DNA of 64,000 bases from Acanthaster planci (taxonomy: Eukaryota > Echinodermata > Asteroidea > Valvatida > Acanthasteridae). Location of the stretch: NCBI RefSeq assembly GCF_001949145.1, contig NW_019091368.1, positions 2,468,687 to 2,532,686 on the forward strand, in the 5' to 3' direction. Position 1 is the first letter of the stretch, and each line of letters begins with the position of its first letter. A program made the translations under genes and the position numbers. The notes below the pieces were generated by a model that saw only the letters and a list, made by a program, of their open reading frames with translations, searched no databases and was not told the DNA's origin. Of the stretch, positions 12,801-24,900 are shown in pieces.

Positions 12801-15574
12801 TAGCGTCAAACTGTGCAAAATAATCAGGAAAACAATGGCCAAGGACCAGGAGGCAATTGCTGGTGACCAACACCGAGAACTTGACTTTTCACCTCAAGGA
12901 CAATCACGGTGCATGATACATGTTCTTAAAAAAAAAAAAAAAACCAAGCTACCATTGTGATTCTCGAGTTCCAGACCCTACCTGTAATTAACTGTTCACT
13001 TTCTGAGGTGATACACTCCAAGAATGCGTTTTCCTGTCAAAAATCAAACAAACCCACCCATCCACACAAATATGCTGACCTTACTGTTCACATTAAATGG
13101 TAAACATGAAACACAAGATTACAAATAAGTTACTAAATAACAGTCAAAAACATGGATTTGTTTGGCCGCATACTGAGTGCATTAGTACCGGTACAACCTT
13201 AGCCAGAATTTTGAGATCAGGGGAGGCTCCCAATTTTCAGGGATTTCCAACTAAAAAGAAAAGAAAAAAATCAAAAACAAAATTTCCTGTGAGAAAATTC
13301 AGTTTGTTTTAAATCTGAATACCGCAGATTTTCATACACTGCCATGGGTACATTGTAAGTCACTTACAGTGTAGCATAATGCACAGCTTCTGATTCAGTG
13401 GGCAGAAGAATTTTCCAATCAATGTCTTAATCATACATGTCGAGTTACTGTGATTCAGTGATTTGGCAATTTTATATCGGTGCAAGATCTCGCAAAAACA
13501 CTGCAGACATTCTCCAACCAAATTTGAAGATCAAGCGCCACCCCAGCTCTCTGTGGGCACCAAAATTAATATTTGCTGACCCCAAACTAGGGGGGAGGGG
13601 GGAAAGGGTGAGGGAGTGTGATTGATTGATATTGTGGACAGGTCTAGTCCTAGCTACCCTCATTCCCAAGGTAAGAGCTGTCTCTAATATACAGACACTC
13701 AATCACGCATACACGTACTCCCTCTCTCTCAGCTGGTGAGGACATTATTCAATGACGCGGCATGGCCGTTCATTAAATACTTTGTAACGTCATTAAACCA
13801 TTACTTGCCCATACGGCCGAGAGGAATTATACAGAAAGAGCAGAAAAGCTGACTCAAAAGCAAACGCACATGCAAACGCACCTATGCCCCACTATCTAGT
13901 GATGAACCCGGGGACGTACAGTATGTCTGTGGCTACATTGAGTGCTGAATCCCTGACGAAGTGCATGTATTCGTACGGTATATTCTCTCCGTGCTCTTCA
14001 GGGATAGGGGAAAGCCGTTTGTCGCATTGGCAGCACACTTGCTGTGGACTGCGTAACTGTACACTGCATCTTTTCAAAGCAATCAAATCATGTTCAACTT
14101 TATCGTGCACGGTGGTATCTACCGAACCCATCCCCCTGGAAAGCCGTATCAAGGGAGGGTAGAACCATGCCTGGCACAGAATTATTTCCTTCCGTAACTC
14201 GGTTTTTACAGATCTGCAAATAATTACTTTGAAATCATGGGACACAGTGTATGCATGGCTTTCACATATGCTATTGGCCAGCTCAACACCTTGGGAGGGA
14301 AGGGGAAAGGGAACCTGGCCCGCCTATGGCACCGGAACTTGAGCCAGTTCTCTGTATGGTCAAGTGATTATGGTGAGGGGTTTGACGGCATGAAACCTGT
14401 CTTTTGATGAGTCACGTCAATGGTGCGTGACGCAGGCAATGTGATAAACTACTCTCTGTTCTGAACTCACACGCACACTAAACTTTATCAAACCTGACAA
14501 TCATACCAGACCTGCCTGACTCATTCAAAAGGAGGAAAGTTAAAAGAGTAAACTCTGACGTGAAGGTTTTTTTTTCTGCTTTCCCAACAGAAGGAAATAT
14601 CCCCTCTTTACTAAAGAAAGTACGAGAGTTTATGGAATAAAATATGGGGAGGGGTGTTTACTTGCACATACATGTACAATAGTTTTGCAATATTTATAGA
14701 GGCTTAAGTTTCTCTTCTTTTCAGATACGAATTTAAAGAAACTTCTCAGCGACTGACGTCCTGATCAACATCTGATCTATTTGTTGTCAACTTGAGGATG
14801 GCATATGGTTACAGCAGCAAGCTAGTTACACTGTGGAACATTGTCTGTAGCAAACAGTAAAAGCCAGTTCATACTTGATACGAATAAAAACCATCACTGC
14901 ACACATGATACCAAATATTTGCAGAAGTTGAACAAGTTTCACCTTGGGCACATTTTGCTGTGAAATAATGTAACAGCAAATTCAAGCCATGCATTTATTC
15001 CCCTTTTTACCACGGATCGATAGTATTTGATTATGTTCTGCAGTGTTAAATATGCTGGTATACATGTAGTCATAGTGCAGTCTAAACACATAATGCATTT
15101 ATGCCGGTAACAAAATACATGCACATTAAAATACAGGATGGTGTCCTCAGTGCTAATTACACACACGTAGAGTTCGTAATTCAGACCAGGAAAGATAAGA
15201 TGAATCCATCAGAAATTAACATTATTAGTAAACTCATTAACTGTAGCAAGAAAGGCAACGTAATATACCCCAGTACGTACATGTACATGTATGTACTCGT
15301 ACATATGCACAGCTCTGAACTCCTATCCAGATGGTCCTTACAATCTATGCTTTGACATATATATTGCTCTGGCAAAGCCAATCAATGTATCAAACTTCTA
15401 TCACCAACTGCAGTCACAACTACGACGTACAATACTTGTACATGCAACCGAGCATTATATTATTGATCTCTCATTATTTCCATATGGATTTATTGAGGGC
15501 AGCACATACTGAATAATGTCGAATGGCAGTTGAGAGTCTGTGTGCAGACGGGGTGTCCCAGGGTACAAAACTCT

Positions 15575-15613
15575 GGGTGGGTGGGGCGGGCGGGGGAAGG
15601 GGGGGGAGGGAGG
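15575..15613 (+). other. G-quadruplex candidate
   Basis: Five or more G-runs of three or longer are separated by 1-2 bases (GGGTGGGTGGGGCGGG and onward). This fits the canonical four-tract pattern with very short loops. Confidence 0.75.
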
Positions 15614-18265
15614 TGATAGCACAAAACTAAGTCACACACTGTACCTGAAAACTTACAAAAAAGGCAAGGTATGACCCCTCACAAGTGAACATTTATAACA
15701 AGTTAGTGCACAGCTGAGATTTTACACAAAAATTCCATGTCAAAAATGAAAACTACCGGCACTGGACAAGGTGATAAAACTTGGGAAGTATACACTCTTG
15801 ACTTTAAGAGCCACATCTCTCTGGACGTACGGCAACCCATGAGCGTGCAGGTACCGGTACGTGTATGTTCTTTTACGGATTCAGGCACATTACAAGGGTA
15901 CCATCGCCTGCAAGTACATGCAGACCGTGAGTAGCTGGTAAACTCTTAAGTTAACTCGTGGCACGCTGGATCAACGTCGTTTCATCAAAATGCGGGGCTG
16001 GTTTTGGGGGATGAAAATATCCCACAAACAGCTCTCATTCAAATTGTACGCAAGCACCTGTGCCTCTGACTGCACGTGATAATATATCCAGGGTTGTGTG
16101 TTTGAATACTGAATCAAATCAAACTGGAAAAGAAAAAAGTAATTAGAGCCAAACAGATGGATGGCCGACTGGCAAGTGGATGGGCAAACAGTGTGTCATC
16201 CGCCCCAAAAAAGAAAAAAAAAGACAGGCTCTGCTGACAGTTCATTAGCAATCAAAGAAAGCGTTTACATGTAACGACCCTCTGTTTAATGCTCTGATTC
16301 TGAAATGCAAATTTCAGGCACCGTGTGGGGGTGTATCGGGATCCACGTTCCCATTGGACCTTTTTCCTCCGTTTCCTGGCATAAATTTACTGCAACTCAC
16401 TGTGCGTGGTCCTTGTCATTCTTGTAGCCGTTGCTTAATGCATTTTGTCACCTGTTACTGGCTTTCTTCTGATGTTGTTACGGTAGTTCACAAAATGAAT
16501 ACTTGCAAGTTTCATGTGCCTTCTGCAGTCACAAATTTGCTGGTTTGTGAAACACACATACAAGTATGCATTGTGCAGGCCTGTGAGATTTGCACACCCG
16601 GTACAAACACTTCCTGGTTTTGCTGCCAGCTACTCATGTAACTGTTCTGCGGTAAGTCAGGTGAGATGCAGAATTTCAGAACGCACTCAATGCAAGTGAT
16701 CATTAGGGACCAGATATTTGTTGGACGAAGGGAAAATGGGCTAACAGTCAAAATGTCAAAGAATTTACTAACATATACAGCTTCTTGTCCTTGTTACCGT
16801 ACATGTAAGTTTTGCTTTGCTGAAGGCATCTTCTGCTAGACGGTCTTCAGAAAATTGGGCCAGCTTTTAGGACTACTTTAGTACGGGGCTTCGATCAACT
16901 AGCCAATCCAGAGCTCGCAGGCCATGGGAGGGTATATTAAAATAAAAGCCATCCATCAAAGATCAGTTAATTTGTACAGAACTGCAAAATTCAATGTGAT
17001 ACAATTTAACATTTGTCAAGGAAAATTAAAAAAGTAGTTTACAAATGAAGTACATGTATGCGTGCCTTTTTTTGATGACCTTGACTGGGCTGGTAATTTA
17101 ATGAAATGGAATTTAATTCCATGAAAACCAAACATGCACACAGCTGGATTCTTCAGGGTGGTGTCTGCCTGGCATTTGGACATAATCCAATTGGCAAGTT
17201 ACTTCTCATTAAGAGACATTTATGAGGCGGCATTTGCGGGGCATTAAGTCTGGGCAGGCATGCAATGAATTGGAAAAACAGGCCGTACTTAGCAATAGCA
17301 TGGATCCATGAGCAATGCTCAGTCAAGAAAGTAGCTTAGGCCAACTCCTTTGCCCTTTAATGGTAGGACTTAGTATATATACACTGTAATAAAGGTGCTC
17401 GAGATCAAGCAAGCTGAGCTTGCTTACCTCAAAGGGGGGAGGGGAGGGGGTGAAGTTATACCTGAAAGGAAAATTATAATTGGAATGGAAGCATCTGTAT
17501 TGTGCTGTTTGGGCCATGGTGAAGGGCCTTCGTTAATTTGAACACACAAACCATTTAGTTACATCAAACTACGTGTACAGACATACCACTGCTTCACCTC
17601 TGAGCATTTCCTCTGTGGCCCAAGACACAAACTTCTAATGCTGTGCAAAGAGACAACGTATGTGCACAAGATGTTCCCACTAAGACACTTTAATATCACA
17701 CAGAGGTCTAACAGGCTAAGATTTCAATGCTGAGACATGATTTGATAGCCCACATCCATCAACACCCTTCCAAGGCTCCTTTCCTTGTTACATGCACCTA
17801 CATGTACTTATGCTAATCAGATGCTCCTGCCGATCATTTCTAAAGTTCTATTCAATTCCAGGCAAGGTACCCGTACAGTGCCTACCGGTATTCTCTTCCT
17901 TCTCAGAAAGACATCTCCTTCATCTGGGGATGCGGTCACTGTGCATCCCAGTGGGCAGGGAGGATTTAACAGGCATTCTTGTGTCCCTGGCTGTATTCTG
18001 CACTTCTGGGAACACTGGTGTCAGTGACTCGGAGCCTGCCCAGCTATTTACATGTGGAGCTGTTACCAAAGTCCCAAAATCCCTCGACAGAGTGTCGGAG
18101 TGGGAGGCATTGTGATTTATGGCATTGTAATGTGTGAACTCATCACTTCAGGCAACTGCAAATTCTACAATAAGTGATACTTTCTGCCGAAAACCAATGA
18201 ATACACATACAACAAGGAAATACTGTAAACCTGTAAGCCTGTTCTTGGAAGCATTTGTCCCCTGC

Positions 18266-18284
18266 AAAAAAAAAAAAAAAAAAA
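18266..18284 (+). repeat. 19 bp poly(A) tract
   Basis: An uninterrupted run of A follows CCCCTGC. No retroposed gene is recognisable next to it. Confidence 0.9.
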
Positions 18285-19542
18285 CCCAGTTTCCTCTGAA
18301 AGATACATGTAGCTCTTTCTTTTTGATGCTTTGCCTAGTCTGCACCCTTTTTCGCAGAACGTGCTACGGTGACTTAAAGAAGGATGGCCTATTCCCTGTG
18401 CATCACAAAAAATAACTGGCACAACATCCAAGCTGCAATGATGGAAACTGTTGACCGCAAACTCTTCTGGAAAATTCTGTTAACAGCAGCACGTGACTAC
18501 TGGCATGGCATACCGTACATGTACAGTATATGTCTCCCAGCACACTGAGGATGCTTGATAAGCCCGACCTGATAAACTTATCCTGTCACGCTGCAGCATT
18601 AATGTACATAGCTGCAAACCGTGGGGAGCAGATGGCCACTTGCTGTGCCTTCCTAAGGTGGACCTTTTGGAGATGCTGACGTCAAGGAAATTGTCTCCAA
18701 ATGCTAACGATGAGCCGCCCCAGCAGGTTCCCTTCAGTCGACCCTCGATCGCATTACCAGGATGGCTTTGTGAGGCAGTTCAATTAAAAGTGAACCTGAG
18801 CCACGATGAAAATTATATATCTGCAGTTCACATCAGGCTAATATTTTCAATGGCTTGTGAGCAAAACTTTGGGGGATGGTCTTTCACGTTTAAAGAGGAC
18901 ACATTACTTTGTGACTAAATCATTAATGCATTATGAGGTGGTCCTTTAGACTGTTTCTTCATACATGTAAATGTGCCCATAGTTGATAGTTTTGCAGACT
19001 AAAGTCAGCAAAACTTAACGCTCAGACTTTTGTGAGACATATTCAGCTTGTCAACATCTAAGAATTTTGTCGAGTGATTCAGTTGTAATGAAATTTAAAT
19101 TAACCTTCTAAATTTACATGCAATATCTACTCAATTTCATGCATATACCGGCACAAAATACCAACATGTAGACTATCATTGTTAGCTGGAATTTAAAAAA
19201 AACGATAAACGCAGCAAGATAAACTGTCAAACAAACAGTGAACTGGCAGGATGCCACCAAGGTCTGGTCTCATCAAAGGGAAAGTCTCAGCTCAGACTCG
19301 CCAAATTGCTACAGTAACACATTCACGTGGTCATGTACAAAATGTCCAGGCAATGACAGTGGAAGTGCCGGGCAATGTGGCAAATGAGCAATAAAAGCCC
19401 TGCCTTCAAATTTTCTCCGCGTCAAGTCCTGGCAGGGAGGGAAAAAAGGGGTCCGGATTGAATGCCTAATTAATGCCACTAATGACATTGTGCAGGCACC
19501 CAGGAAGCTGCTCGCATTAACCAGCCCCGCTAGCCCAGGCGC

Positions 19543-19587
19543 TGACGTCAGGCTCGGTCGTCCGGGCGATGGTTGTGAGTTACGTAA
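19543..19587. promoter_or_regulatory. Paired bZIP sites: TGACGTCA and TTACGTAA
   Basis: A perfect palindromic CRE (19543-19550) and a perfect PAR-bZIP/C/EBP palindrome (19580-19587) lie 29 bp apart in a locally GC-rich, CpG-containing block 2.3 kb downstream of Kv4 exon 3. The motifs are exact; function is not shown. Confidence 0.4.
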
Positions 19588-20056
19588 GCGGCTGCTGAAG
19601 ATCCCAGCATTCACTAGTACATGCGAGGTACCCACACAATGTGAACACTCTGCACTATTGAGCCATGCAAATAACTCACAGTTGTATCGAGTTTTAATTG
19701 GACCATCCGCAATGACGTGCATATTGCTAAACACAAGATTAGGGCGTGAATGGCCGAAAAACAAATCTTCCTCGGCTCTATGTGGATTAAAATTGTCAGT
19801 GCTAAATGTACCTACACCGGTACATGCTGCAGGTGACTCCTAAATAAATACTGTACATACATACAGTCAATGCCTTGTTCCTTTGGGCACAATAGTTAAC
19901 GACCATCCTGACTGTCAGTGCTGGCACACTCGGTTTATGTGCATACTGGTGCTAACGTGACTTCCTCCCCCCCCAAAAAAAATTCCTTGAAGCGAAATGC
20001 AAGTACAATGAAGGTCTTAATTTCAAACTGCACAATTTGGTTTTTCTGGATTTTAC

Positions 20057-20084
20057 TGTAGATGTACATGTACATGTACCTGTA
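20057..20084. repeat. GTACNN array
   Basis: Three consecutive GTAC tetramers with AT spacers end in a CT-spaced GTA. Confidence 0.85.
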
Positions 20085-20868
20085 ATCAGCCTTGCTAATG
20101 TACCCATGCCATTGGGAATGCACATGGTCAAACTAATATGCCGTGTACTAAACCCTGTGCTTAGTGCTCTCGGTAGGCTTCTGCAAAAACGTGACTGTGT
20201 GCCAGGAGACTTCACTCATGTACACGTGCATACCCGTATTGGCACAGTTGAAGCTTCATGTGCTAAACACATGTACCAGTATGAACGGACACTGTGCTGC
20301 GTGTACAGGTAGCTCCCAGATTGCAAGCAGCTCATTGGTGACTGGGATATATAAGTATATACCAGTTCCTTCATCTAATATGGCAAGCTCAATTTGCTGC
20401 AGAGGAAGTGACTGTGTCAGTCATTACATAAGGTGTTGAAAAAGAAAGGGTTGAAAAAGAAAGGAATGAAAATGGAAAAAAAAAATCTCCCCGGGAAAGT
20501 AGATCATTTGTACATGTGCCTGTAGCGTACCTGTACCCGTGCATGCAATACTCAATAACTGTTGACTGCGGTGATACTTGTAGGATATGATGCTTTGAAT
20601 GCTCACGGCGCCCAAGGCAAAGACGAGGGCACTATGCGTGCCCGAGGGTGTTCAAAGCGTCATATCCCACATCACAGCTGTCAACGATTATTTTGTCCTA
20701 CATGTACGAGTACCTCTGTCTTAATTACCGGTTTGTGGAGGCTTAGGAATTTATCCGCAGTAAACAGCTCTGACTTTCAGCAGATGATAGGCCTACTGTC
20801 AAACTGTATAACAATTAACATAAACGTAAATGATATCGTCTGTGAATGCACTGTTCCCTTACTTTCTT

Positions 20869-20926
20869 TAACCCTAACTCCCTAGGATGTGTGCAAAATC
20901 ATATTAAAATTGGAGGATTCAGGGCT
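20869..20926. repeat. Dispersed repeat ACCCTAACTCCCTAGG...AATTGGAGGATT
   Basis: It shares its two blocks, in the same order and similar spacing, with 38483-38540. It is probably a fragment of a mobile or dispersed family. Confidence 0.7.
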
Positions 20927-21884
20927 AATAGGGTTAATTGCATAAATTTTGACGTAAAAGTAGTGCAGTTAGCACTGAATACAAGTTCACATGTCATGTA
21001 CATATAGTCTGGTTGGCGATCCCTGCATTTACCTTATACGCTGCGGGGACAGGAATGAGTCTGTTATACATGTGTAACCAATGATCAAATTCCCTGGTAA
21101 CCTACTGTATGCACAAAACGTATAATAGGTGCCATGAGGTTAATGCACACAGTATATACATGTACATGTACAGGATGTGCATACAATGGCTCAACCAATT
21201 TTCATGATCCAAAATTCTTGGGAGAGCTAAAAAGTAACGGCAGAGATGATCATTGAAAAATGAAAAGCGATTTCAGTTATTTTATTTTTTACGAGCAACA
21301 AAATAATCAAACTGAGCATTCTTGGGTTCCAATAATTCTCGGGCACCCTGTATACCCTAATCCATATGCATACGAGCACAAATACATGCATGGTTACGTA
21401 CCAGTACATGTATATGCAATGCGATATGTGATAACTTATGACCACTTCAAGTAATGAGTATGCACTGAGTCCTTGAATGCTAATTGTCTCGGACCAATCT
21501 GCAAACAACACTGCAGCAGAACAAGTGCAGCGTGCAAACAGCTCGACCAGAGGACTCCCTCCCTGCAGATATGTAATAGCCAATTCCCTTACACTGAAAA
21601 AAGGATGCAAATACATGTACAGTGCACATGTCCACAAAAATATTCTCGCCACTTGTTGCAGTGTGGATTCATTGTCATAGGTACATGTACGTGTAGTTTG
21701 TAGGGAAAGCTGTGATGCATGCAAAAACCCGTGCCGCTGCACAATAAAAAGTGGATGTTTCCATTTTTTTCTCTCCATTTCTCTTTTTCCCTTTTTTTTT
21801 CATGGGACTTGCCTTGGGGAAAAGGGAATCGTGCTCCAAAGAATGCTCGCTGGCCTGCGACAAGCCCGTTTTTATCAACCTTAC

Positions 21885-21974
21885 CTCTGCTAATCTGTCC
21901 GCCTCCTTTTTGCGTGAGACAAAGGCATTCCCGCTAGCGTTCTTGGCGAGTCGAATCCTGGCAAGTCTAGCTTT
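21885..21974 (-). CDS. KCND (Shal): Kv4 exon 3: start of cytoplasmic C-terminus
   Basis: This 90 bp, phase-0 exon encodes residues 421-450. It opens [20 protein letters not shown], the conserved Kv4 segment just after S6, and ends ...KKEADRLAE. The acceptor is ttacAG|AAAGCT and the donor is GAG|GTAAGG at 21884. If the intron were retained, the frame would run on for about 70 residues of lysine-rich and repeat-derived sequence before a stop. The conserved segments that should follow (the region of vertebrate HHLLHCLEKTT, the CC-rich motif and the tail) were not found to the left. Confidence 0.93.
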
Positions 21975-24900
21975 CTGTAAGAAGAACAGCATGGGCAACT
22001 TTCAGAAAAACCTTTTGAAAAAACGTACCCAGTTCACACTGCCATGCAGACTCATATCATGCGAGGGTAAACAGAAGGTCAACCAAAAAAAACCCACACA
22101 TTTCTCTGTGTTTTTCATCAAATACCACATGAACCGGTGTTGAACAATGCCTAAAAAGAACACTCATATTGTTACATGTACCGGTACGGCAGTAAAAACC
22201 AACAAACCTGATACCCTTTTACAGAGGGTGAAACAATCTGCAGGTGTCTCACAAATGTTTGGAGATGAAATGTGCAAATGACAAATAGACAAACATTTGT
22301 CCAAACAACCCGTATAGGCCTACACATGTACATGTGTACTTGATGAACATAGTGGTATGGGCAGTAATATAAATAAGGGGATTTCTATGGATTCACATTG
22401 GACATACCTGTTTGGACAGTATAGTGTCATCTGCCAGGTATGTACTGTTTTTTTTTCACCAATCTGAATGTTTTACTATTGCTAAAATGAAGAGATTTTG
22501 ATGTTGGTTGGGTCTCAAATCATTCAAATGGGGGAAAAAAAGTACATGACATGTACCATACAAAACAGCTAAATGGCCCTATTTCGAAGTCTGCCTACAC
22601 ATGTTACATGTAGGGGAAAAGCTTTCTTGATGCTGGACAAAGCAAAATGTCGCACAAATGTACCACAGACGCGTACTGAAAGCTCCCGGTACACGTTACA
22701 ATGTGCATATCCTTTGCAATACGAGTAGCTTTCAGTAAGTCCATCAATAATGCAGTATTCTGCAACCCGCAGCGGTAGCCTGGCAGCCTGCCAAGTGTAA
22801 AACGTAGTTACCAGGCTTTACAAGTAAGCTGACTGCCAAGTTAAGATTTTGAGTGCTGCATTTACATATACGAGTAGTTTGCCTTATTTAAGAACTTAAC
22901 TTTAATAGTTTAATACCATAACCCGAAAAACAATAAACCATATACATGTGCATCTATCTGACTAAAAAGTTCCTCAACTTATTGCTTCATTGCAGAGCCC
23001 TTCCCCAACCCACCCCTGCAGCATAGGTGGGGCGGAGGGGGTGGCTGGAGGATGACCTCCCCATAACATTCAGCTCTCCCATTCACCCCTCTGCAGTGAG
23101 AAACCGACCGGGCTACGCTGCTCACTCGCTCCCTCCCCTCCTCCCAACTTAGCAATGATTCATCATGTGCTCACCATATTTCAAATTTAGAATTTGATGA
23201 ACACTGTCATGCTGATGCGTTAGAGGTTGTAGGGTGTTACCGGTACCATCTTATCAATTTGAAAAGCACAGGCAAGGTTTCTTTGAAAGGTCATCAATCT
23301 GGTCGGGGTACATACGTGTAGGTTCGAAATATCTGCAGTCCCTTCTCAGCCCAAGTCAAGAACTGTAAAATGTTTGTAACTGAAGGCTGTCTTTCCATTG
23401 TAACCAGTATTTGGAAGGAATGGTTTAGATTAGAGAATGGATGTACATGTTCTACTTGACAAGAACTGCCAAATAAATGTACATGTATGACCAAAACTGC
23501 CTGTCCTCAGGATAGGTGGGCAAGTGGCTAGATGGAACACTGAGCACAGGTACACAACATACCCGTATTGCAACAACAATCTGTGATTGGATAGGTGAGC
23601 CAAGAATGGCGGGAAACACCCCTCCCCATCATTTCAGCCGTGCAGTGAAAGAAAGCAGCTGCAATGCAAAACGGAGTAATCATCTGGCCAAGTGAACAAC
23701 CAAACCCTTGGGCCTGAAATGAAGCTGAAGTCCACGTCATAAATTATTGCCTCGCTCTAATATGCCTAGAAAACGATGAACGTGTCATCCGATAAGCTGG
23801 GATAATAATGAATATCCCATAATGCTGTGATAGTGTCAAAGTGAAAAGTGAAACTGGAGGCTGTGAATTTTTTACAATCTGACAACCAAAGAGTCTCCTC
23901 TTGAACAGCTGAATTATACATGATGAGGGCCATGTGTCCATTTATGACGCGGGGTCTACAATGTACCGGTACATGTATCATACGTACATGTAGCCCTGCA
24001 ACAAAACTCCTGATTGGGTCATTTCGCTGTCAGTAATTCAATATTACATCTATTCCCTTCCCTGCAGACCTTCCTCTAGCAGTTAATACCGTACTTTAAT
24101 TCCCTTTTCTTTTTTTTTTCTTTTCAATTCAGACCACTGTGATGGATGAGGCATGACGGGATGCACATTAATGTGCATTCATGTGAGGCTCCGGGTGGAA
24201 TTTTGCTTCAACTGAACGAGGGATTCATGCATAGGAGTTGATGGGAATATGGGCTGCAAGCAGGGGGGAAGCAGATTTGCTGTATTACGTTCTTGTTTGC
24301 TCCAAATTTTAAAAAAAAAAAGCGCATCTAAAATATGACTCTTCTCAACAGCCCTTCTTTTTTTTCTTTTTGGACAATTTTAATCCTTAATGTACTGCAT
24401 GTCTTCCGCCACTTTGGACACATCTCCCATTGATACTACCGGTACATGTAATTTGAAGAGTTGTGAAAGATTGCTTCTAATGTAATAGAACTGAGATTTT
24501 AATTTTAAGAAACAGTCTCGTTATCCAAGAGATGTACAGGTACATGTACATGTACCATAAGTACCACTAAGAAGTGTTTAAAAGGTAATTGTACATGTAT
24601 ATTTGCACACTTGTAAGACTGCAAGTACATGCACAGTGCCTGCACATGTATACACTCTGTGTAACAAGTACGGGTAGATATTACTGATATTTAAGCGGGC
24701 TAAAGCGACTGTGCAATTGGGCAAAATGAGCATTGCCTGGGTGTGCAGAAACAGTATTGTGATTTACATTATGCTTCCCAAATCCTGCTGAAGAGCTGTC
24801 CAAGATCTGCAGTATGTATAACATCAGCTAGTGCCGCTCTCACAGAATACACCCAGGCAATCACTCTGTGTGGCCCAAAAGTGATAGACAAGACCACATC

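Larger units (their letters stand above)
1..21884. other. Non-coding sequence downstream of Kv4 exon 3 (intron or 3' flank)
   Basis: No exon with recognisable homology was found on either strand. Most open frames here are translations of the GTACNN repeat (runs such as YMYMY or HVHVHV) or lack splice context. The region holds GTACNN clusters, poly-G/poly-C runs, C(n)A(n) junctions, a 67-73 bp tandem duplication (6435-6574), a hairpin element (8911-9063), purine-rich stretches and a bZIP-site pair (19543-19587). The missing Kv4 C-terminal exon(s) may be hidden here in diverged form or lie left of position 1. Confidence 0.6.

Noticed and set aside
19309-19764. 151-codon minus-strand ORF
   Set aside because: The open frame is favoured by local GC content. 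No domain or similarity to a Kv4 tail is visible; it overlaps the bZIP-site block.
20865-20890. Telomere-like repeats (CCCTAA) suggesting an interstitial telomere
   Set aside because: Only one or two partial units are present, within a dispersed repeat that recurs at 38483.
21227-21778. 183-codon minus-strand ORF, among the longest outside the real exons
   Set aside because: Contains repeat-encoded peptides, spans a GTACNN cluster, and has no homology. It has no splice or start context that fits Kv4.
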